Positions 5,973 through 9,776 of a stretch of DNA of 9,776 nucleotides are shown piece after piece. Below the pieces are notes generated by a model, which searched no databases, had not been told where the DNA came from, and saw only the letters and a program-made list of their open reading frames with translations. Made by a program: the position numbers and the translations under genes. Source of the DNA: an uncultured Collinsella sp. (lineage in GTDB: Bacteria; Actinomycetota; Coriobacteriia; Coriobacteriales; Coriobacteriaceae); NCBI GenBank assembly GCA_900553215.1, contig USCJ01000043.1, positions 1-9,776 on the forward strand, written 5' to 3'. Positions within the stretch are counted from its first letter, which is position 1, and every line of letters begins with the position of its first letter.

Positions 5973-7331
5973 TTACTCGTCCTTGTGCGCGGGATGTTTG
6001 CAGATCACACTCATGTAGATCATGCCGAGCACGGCTGCGGTGACCGAACCGGCAAGAATGGCGGCCTTTGCAGCCAAGACCTCAAACTGGGCCGTCGGGA
6101 AGGCAAGGCCGCTGATGAGGATCGACATGGTAAAGCCGATACCGCCCAGAATGCCCACACCGGCGATCATGTGCCAGTTGACATTGTGCGGCAACTCGGA
6201 AATCTTGAGCTTAACCAGGGCAAACGTCATGCCAAAGATACCGATCGGCTTGCCCAGCAGCATGCCAAAGTACACGCCGAGCGTAACCGGGTCGGTGAGC
6301 AGCGTGCTCATATCCACACCCACCAGGCGAACCTGCGCGTTGACAAACGCAAAGATCGGCAGGATCACAAAGTTGACCGGCGTGGAGATCAGACGCTCCA
6401 TGCGGATGAGCGGCGGGGTCACACGGTGCATGACGCGCTCGACCTTGGTGGTCGAGACGGTAAAGTCGTGCTGGCCCAGGATGTGCGCCTCGTCGTCGTA
6501 GCGGTCATCGAGCAACGGCAGGCACTCGCCCAGCCAATCGGTAAGGCTGTCGAGCTTAACACCGCACTTGGCCGGGATGGTAAAGGCCAGGATGACGCCG
6601 GCGAGCGTGGCGTGCACGCCGCTCTTAAACATGCAGAACCACAACAGCAGGCCCAGCACCGAGTACGGGGCAAGGCGGTAATGCTGCGTCTTGTTGAGCC
6701 ACACGAGCGCGCAGGTCACAAGCGCGGCGGCGCCCAACCAAAACGGATTGGGGCTCTGACCGTAGAAAATGGCGATGGCGGCGATGGAGATGAGGTCGTC
6801 GGCGATAGCGAGCGTCGAGAAGAACACGCGCACGCCGTTGGGAACGCGATTGCCCAAAAGCGATAGCACGCCCAGCGCAAAGGCAATATCGGTTGCCATG
6901 GGGATGGCCCAACCGTTGCGGGCGCCGGCATGGTTAAAGATCAGGTAGATGCAGGCGGGAACGACGACGCCGCCCACGGCCGCCAGCATGGGAAGCATGG
7001 CCTGACGCGGATTCTTGAGCTCGCCGACCGTCATCTCGTACTTAAGCTCAATGCCCACCAACAAAAAGAAAATCGCCATGAGGAAGTCGTTGACGAAAAG
7101 CTCAACGGTAAGACCGGCCGTAAGGTTGCCCAGACCCACATACAGCGGGGTCTCCAAAAAGTGATGGATGGCCTCGTAGGCATCGGTATTAGCGCAGATG
7201 ACGGCGGCGATGGCGGCGAAGACCATGACGGCAGCGGAAATCGTGCCGTTCTCGGCGATGCGCTCCCAGATGTCGTGACGTTCAAAGCGCTTGCGCTCAC
7301 GAACGTTAAACAGCTGCTCAGTTGCTGCCAT
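5973..7331 (-). CDS. nhaA: Na+/H+ antiporter NhaA
   Basis: NhaA exchanges two protons for one sodium across the inner membrane and controls intracellular Na+ and pH. The 452-residue protein is hydrophobic, with about twelve predicted spans. It shows VNDFLMAIFFLLVGIELKYE (80-99), the unwound-helix motif ATDIAFALG with Asp148, AIADDLISIAAIAIFY with the ion-binding pair Asp178-Asp179, GKPIGI with Lys361, and GGIGFTMSILISGLAF (396-411). It is longer than the 388-residue E. coli enzyme because of an N-terminal hydrophilic extension and an enlarged cytoplasmic segment at about 255-315 (DDRYDDEAHILGQHD region). This extension is familiar in Gram-positive members. ATG at 7331 has AAAGGAG six bases upstream. 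It stands alone between a leader hairpin and a shared terminator, so it is probably monocistronic. Confidence 0.95.
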   Translation of the reverse strand: MAATEQLFNVRERKRFERHDIWERIAENGTISAAVMVFAAIAAVICANTDAYEAIHHFLETPLYVGLGNLTAGLTVELFVNDFLMAIFFLLVGIELKYEMTVGELKNPRQAMLPMLAAVGGVVVPACIYLIFNHAGARNGWAIPMATDIAFALGVLSLLGNRVPNGVRVFFSTLAIADDLISIAAIAIFYGQSPNPFWLGAAALVTCALVWLNKTQHYRLAPYSVLGLLLWFCMFKSGVHATLAGVILAFTIPAKCGVKLDSLTDWLGECLPLLDDRYDDEAHILGQHDFTVSTTKVERVMHRVTPPLIRMERLISTPVNFVILPIFAFVNAQVRLVGVDMSTLLTDPVTLGVYFGMLLGKPIGIFGMTFALVKLKISELPHNVNWHMIAGVGILGGIGFTMSILISGLAFPTAQFEVLAAKAAILAGSVTAAVLGMIYMSVICKHPAHKDE

Positions 7332-7364
7332 GGGCGGCTCCTTTCACGGGAAAGCTCCCGTCTT

Positions 7365-7396
7365 AAAAAAGCACGGCCCGCCCAAGTGGCGGCGCC
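7365..7396 (-). terminator. Terminator-like hairpin in the nhaA leader
   Basis: On the minus strand GGCGCCGCC (7396-7388) pairs with GGCGGGCC (7382-7375), with one bulged base and a 5-base loop, followed by GTGC and then TTTTTT (7370-7365). It sits about 35 bases upstream of the nhaA ATG. It could be an attenuator or the end of a short transcript from the 7397-7539 stretch. ppaC already has its own terminator further upstream. A second small hairpin, CGGGA/TCCCG (7348-7361), lies between it and the RBS. Confidence 0.4.
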
Positions 7397-7539
7397 GCGC
7401 TCTAACGTATTACGCTTGCATCTAGCCTACCCTGCGCGACAAGCACGCAGGCGCGGCCGAAAAGCGGAACCACAGGTTGAACATTATTTGCTCAACGGCA
7501 CGGGAGCCCCTGCCCAAGAGAAGGCGTGGCTCCATGCAC
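7397..7539. other. Stretch between the ppaC terminator and the nhaA leader hairpin, no gene seen
   Basis: These 143 bases contain no supported reading frame in either direction. They should hold the nhaA promoter, but I cannot place one: TAATAC near 7410 has no partner. A loose GGAGCC/GGCTCC stem (7503-7508 with 7528-7533) is visible. No known riboswitch or ncRNA pattern was recognised. Confidence 0.4.
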
Positions 7540-7579
7540 AAAAAACGACCGGAGCGCGGGGCTTCCGCGATCCGGTCGT
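7540..7579 (-). terminator. Intrinsic terminator of ppaC
   Basis: On the minus strand, ACGACCGGA (7579-7571) pairs with TCCGGTCGT (7553-7545). An inner CGCGG/CCGCG stem sits in the loop, and a run of six T follows (7545-7540). It lies about 20 bases past the ppaC stop. On the plus strand the stem is not followed by T, so it is unidirectional. Confidence 0.9.
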
Positions 7580-7598
7580 CGGTGTTAGGTCAAAAAAC

Positions 7599-8522
7599 CT
7601 AGCAGGCGGCCATGATGGGGGCAGCGACCTGCTTCTTACGGGAGAGGACACCCGGCATCCAGACGCCGTCGTGCTCGTCGGCAATGCCCAGGCCCTTCTG
7701 AGCGGCCTCGGTCTCGCCCTCGAGCAGGACCTGCGAGCCCTCCTCCATGATGTCGGTGATGCACAGGACGATGCCGTCGGCACCCTTCTCGGCGGCGTAG
7801 GCGCGCATGGCCTCGCGGATCTCGTCAATCATGCCAAGCGCACGGCTCTTGTCGACGGTCTCGTACTGGCCGATGAGCAGCTTCTTGCCAGCGGGCTCGA
7901 ACATCTTGATGTCGTTGCCGACCATCTCGGCTGCAGTGAAGGAGCCGGACGGACGGGTGAGGAAGACCTCCATGCCAAACTTGACCGGGTCGACGCCCAC
8001 CTGCTCGCCGAGCTTGGCGGCAACGGCGCGGTCGACATCGGTGGTGGTGGGGCTCTTGAGCATGAGCGTATCGGTCATCATGGCCGAGAGCAGCAGCTTA
8101 GCTTGGACGTCGGAAAGCTCAACGCCGAGCACGCCGGCGAGCTTGGTGACGATGGTGCAACTGGAGCCCCAGGGCAGGCAGATGTAGTGCAGCGGGCCGG
8201 CGGTCTCGAAATCGCCGATGCGGTGATGGTCGACGACGCCAAAGACCGTGGCGTCCTTAAGGCCGGCGACGGACTGGGCAGACTCGTTGTGGTCGGTGAG
8301 GACGACGAGCTGACCGGCCTCGACGGAATCAATCACGCGGGGCTCGGCGATGCCGGCGTCGGCGAGCAGCTTGGCAGACTCTGCCGGAAGCTGACCAAGG
8401 GCGCAAGCCTCGTAGGTGTTGCCGGCATACTCAACCTGGTTGAGCAGCTGGGACAGGACGACGGCGCTCATGATGGCGTCGTTATCGGGGTTCTGGTGAC
8501 CAAAGACAAGAACGTTTGCCAT
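7599..8522 (-). CDS. ppaC: Manganese-dependent (family II) inorganic pyrophosphatase
   Basis: This cytoplasmic DHH-superfamily enzyme hydrolyses pyrophosphate to two phosphates, pulling biosynthetic reactions forward. The 307-residue protein has GHQNPDNDAIMSA with metal ligands His9, Asp13 and Asp15, LTDHNESAQS with Asp77, VVDHHRIGDF (97-104) with the DHH signature, WGSSCTIV (118-125), MMTDTLMLKSPTTT (148-161) with Asp151, and the C-terminal substrate-binding SRKKQVAAP (294-302). The DHH catalytic domain (about 1-190) and DHHA2 domain (about 195-307) are both complete, with no CBS insertion. The usual T of NPDTD is N here, a mild change. ATG at 8522 is preceded by GTGGAGG six bases upstream. 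It has its own strong terminator and is separated from glucokinase by 163 bases, so it is likely a single-gene unit. Confidence 0.96.
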   Translation of the reverse strand: MANVLVFGHQNPDNDAIMSAVVLSQLLNQVEYAGNTYEACALGQLPAESAKLLADAGIAEPRVIDSVEAGQLVVLTDHNESAQSVAGLKDATVFGVVDHHRIGDFETAGPLHYICLPWGSSCTIVTKLAGVLGVELSDVQAKLLLSAMMTDTLMLKSPTTTDVDRAVAAKLGEQVGVDPVKFGMEVFLTRPSGSFTAAEMVGNDIKMFEPAGKKLLIGQYETVDKSRALGMIDEIREAMRAYAAEKGADGIVLCITDIMEEGSQVLLEGETEAAQKGLGIADEHDGVWMPGVLSRKKQVAAPIMAAC

Positions 8523-8614
8523 GGATATCCTCCACTTGATATATGTACTTGGACGTAGCTATGGTAGCACGCTAACGCCGAACCCTATGAGATGGAAGGG
8601 CCGCGACGCAATTT

Positions 8615-8677
8615 GGGGCAGGCGTTGGGGCGAAGTCTGCTTCCTCTGCACCACGGTGGTGCAAACTAACCTGCCCC
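8615..8677. repeat. Nested inverted repeat downstream of glucokinase
   Basis: GGGGCAGG (8615-8622) and CCTGCCCC (8670-8677) are exact inverted repeats. Between them sits a near-perfect palindrome, TGCACCAC-G-GTGGTGCA (8647-8663). The whole lies just past the glucokinase stop and about 90 bases upstream of ppaC. Neither hairpin is followed by a T-run, so it is not a standard terminator, though it could end or stabilise the glucokinase message. Confidence 0.6.
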
Positions 8678-8685
8678 CGCACCAG

Positions 8686-9639
8686 CTATTTGCCGGCAGC
8701 GCGCAGGGCTACGTAGGCGGCACCGATGATGCCGGCGTCGTTGCCGAGCGAGGCGACCTTGATGGGCGTCTCGCGCGAGGCAGAAAGCGCGTAGTGCTTA
8801 AAGTGCTCGCGAACCGCATCGAGGTAGACATCGGCCGAGGCAGAGGCGCCGCCGCCGATCAGAAACATCTCGGGGTCGACCACGTTGGCGATAAGCGCCA
8901 GAGCATGACCGAGATAATCGGCCATGGTATCGGCCGCGGCCAGCGCAAGCTTGTCACCCTCGCGGCAGGCCTGGAACACGTCCTTGGAATCGGAGGGGCC
9001 GGTGAGCTCGATGGGCTCGACGCCCGCCTTCTTGCACTCGGCCAAGTAGTTGCTCACCACACCGGTGGCGCTGGAATACTGCTCCAGGTGGCCATGGCCG
9101 CCGCAGCCGCAGGTGCGCTCCTCGTCAGGATTCAGGCACATGTGGCCAATCTCGCCGCCGGCACCCACAACGCCCGATACCACGTCGCCGTTGACGATAA
9201 CGCCGCCGCCTACGCCGGTACCGATGGTGACCATCACCACATTCTGCACGCCCTTGGCAGAACCGAGCCAGGCCTCGCCCATGGCAGCGGCGTTGGCATC
9301 GTTCTCGTACTTAACGACCGCGTCGGGGCAGTGCTCCTGAATGGCGATCCTAAGCTCAGGCAGGTTAATGGCAATGTTGGCCTTGACCTTGGCATCGCCC
9401 GAAGCCGGGATGGGACACGGAACAGCCAGGCCAATGCCCGCCACAAAGGCGCGCGGAATCTGCGCCTTGGCGACCACCTGGTCGATAGCCTCGGTCACCG
9501 CGGCAAAGCCCGCAGCGTCAACGATGGGAGGCGTGGGGACACTGGCCTTGGCAAGCAGGTTACCATCCTCATCGAACAGGCCCTCCTTAACCGAAGTGCC
9601 GCCGACGTCGATGCCGATGTAGTACTGCTTAGGTTCCAT
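8686..9639 (-). CDS. glk: ROK-family glucokinase
   Basis: It phosphorylates glucose at C6 with ATP, feeding glycolysis; ROK is the Gram-positive and actinobacterial glucokinase family. I chose ATG at 9639 (317 residues) because AAAGG lies eight bases upstream. A GTG three codons earlier (9648) overlaps that RBS. Motifs from the ATG: the ATP-phosphate motif DVGGTSVKEG (11-20), GIGLAVPCPI (68-77), the catalytic-base motif YENDANAAAMGE with Asp114, GTGVGGGVIVNGD (140-152), GAGGEIGHM with the zinc-ligand histidine (Glu163, His166), CGCGGHGHLEQY (177-188) and DPEMFLIGGGASA (255-267). In the zinc loop the third cysteine of the usual CxCGxxGCxE is His, so zinc may be bound by two His and two Cys. 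Other ROK sugar kinases are possible; length and motifs favour glucokinase. Confidence 0.85.
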   Translation of the reverse strand: MEPKQYYIGIDVGGTSVKEGLFDEDGNLLAKASVPTPPIVDAAGFAAVTEAIDQVVAKAQIPRAFVAGIGLAVPCPIPASGDAKVKANIAINLPELRIAIQEHCPDAVVKYENDANAAAMGEAWLGSAKGVQNVVMVTIGTGVGGGVIVNGDVVSGVVGAGGEIGHMCLNPDEERTCGCGGHGHLEQYSSATGVVSNYLAECKKAGVEPIELTGPSDSKDVFQACREGDKLALAAADTMADYLGHALALIANVVDPEMFLIGGGASASADVYLDAVREHFKHYALSASRETPIKVASLGNDAGIIGAAYVALRAAGK

Positions 9640-9692
9640 GGGAGCCACCTTTCTCGTTTAAACATTGCCTGTATGGTACCGCTCCCCAGGCA

Positions 9693-9733
9693 AAAACCTG
9701 CCAAAAAGGGACAGGTTTGTTTTGGCAGGTTTT
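9693..9733. repeat. 14-bp perfect inverted repeat upstream of glucokinase, terminator-like on both strands
   Basis: AAAACCTGCCAAAA (9693-9706) and TTTTGGCAGGTTTT (9720-9733) are exact inverted repeats around a 13-base loop. Because the stem ends in A/T runs, a T tract follows the GC core on both strands; it could terminate the gene to the right of the window. The loop holds a further CAGGTTT (9712-9718) that can pair instead with AAACCTG (9694-9700), giving two competing stems. Confidence 0.75.
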
Positions 9734-9776
9734 ATCTGGGAAAATGCGAACGCCCACCCAACAGGTCACACAAGGC

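Noticed and set aside
7332..7540. Known riboswitch or nhaA-associated RNA motif in the nhaA leader
   Set aside because: I could not match any conserved core by eye; only generic GC-rich hairpins are seen, so no riboswitch is claimed.
6930..8558. 542-codon plus-strand open frame spanning nhaA, the gap and ppaC
   Set aside because: It crosses two real genes and a terminator and reads as low-complexity antisense; long stop-free antisense frames are common at this GC content.

Overview
The window reads as a chromosomal segment of a GC-rich (roughly 60% by eye) Gram-positive anaerobe. The best guess is the class Coriobacteriia, for example Collinsella: actinobacterial-type glucokinase, NhaA and AspT-like aminotransferase sit next to [NiFe]-hydrogenase maturation genes, and several intergenic gaps hold long palindromes. 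This assignment is inference from gene content; no rRNA or other phylogenetic marker is present. All genes except one small one are on the minus strand.

Layout in transcription order, right to left. (1) 9776-8686: an upstream 14-bp-arm hairpin, then a ROK-family glucokinase, followed by a nested inverted repeat. (2) 8522-7599: manganese-dependent family II inorganic pyrophosphatase (ppaC), closed by a strong intrinsic terminator. (3) 7331-5973: Na+/H+ antiporter nhaA, with a GC-rich leader containing a terminator-like hairpin. (4) 5834-5972: a 23-bp perfect inverted repeat, a 10-bp direct repeat and a strong terminator between nhaA and the convergent small plus-strand gene (5579-5833, 84 aa, unknown function). 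(5) 5428-3764: an AspT-type aminotransferase whose frame reads without a stop into a STAS-domain (anti-sigma factor antagonist) protein that also has its own ribosome binding site and ATG. (6) 3610-1142: a tight tatA-tatC-hypA-hypB cluster. (7) 1087-1: a type IA DNA topoisomerase, broken by a frameshift near 279-281 and cut by the window edge.

The clearest functional grouping is tatAC-hypAB. HypA and HypB deliver nickel to [NiFe] hydrogenase large subunits, and Tat exports folded, cofactor-loaded proteins, including many hydrogenases. The overlap of tatA with tatC and the 6-nt gap before hypA suggest one transcript. The other genes are housekeeping: glycolytic entry, pyrophosphate removal, sodium/pH homeostasis and amino-acid metabolism. 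I see no phage, insertion-sequence transposase, CRISPR array, tRNA or rRNA. The points most worth a second look are the two reading-frame anomalies (topoisomerase split, aminotransferase-STAS read-through), the intergenic palindromes and the Tat-Hyp operon. I do not see convincing evidence for a wholly new system.
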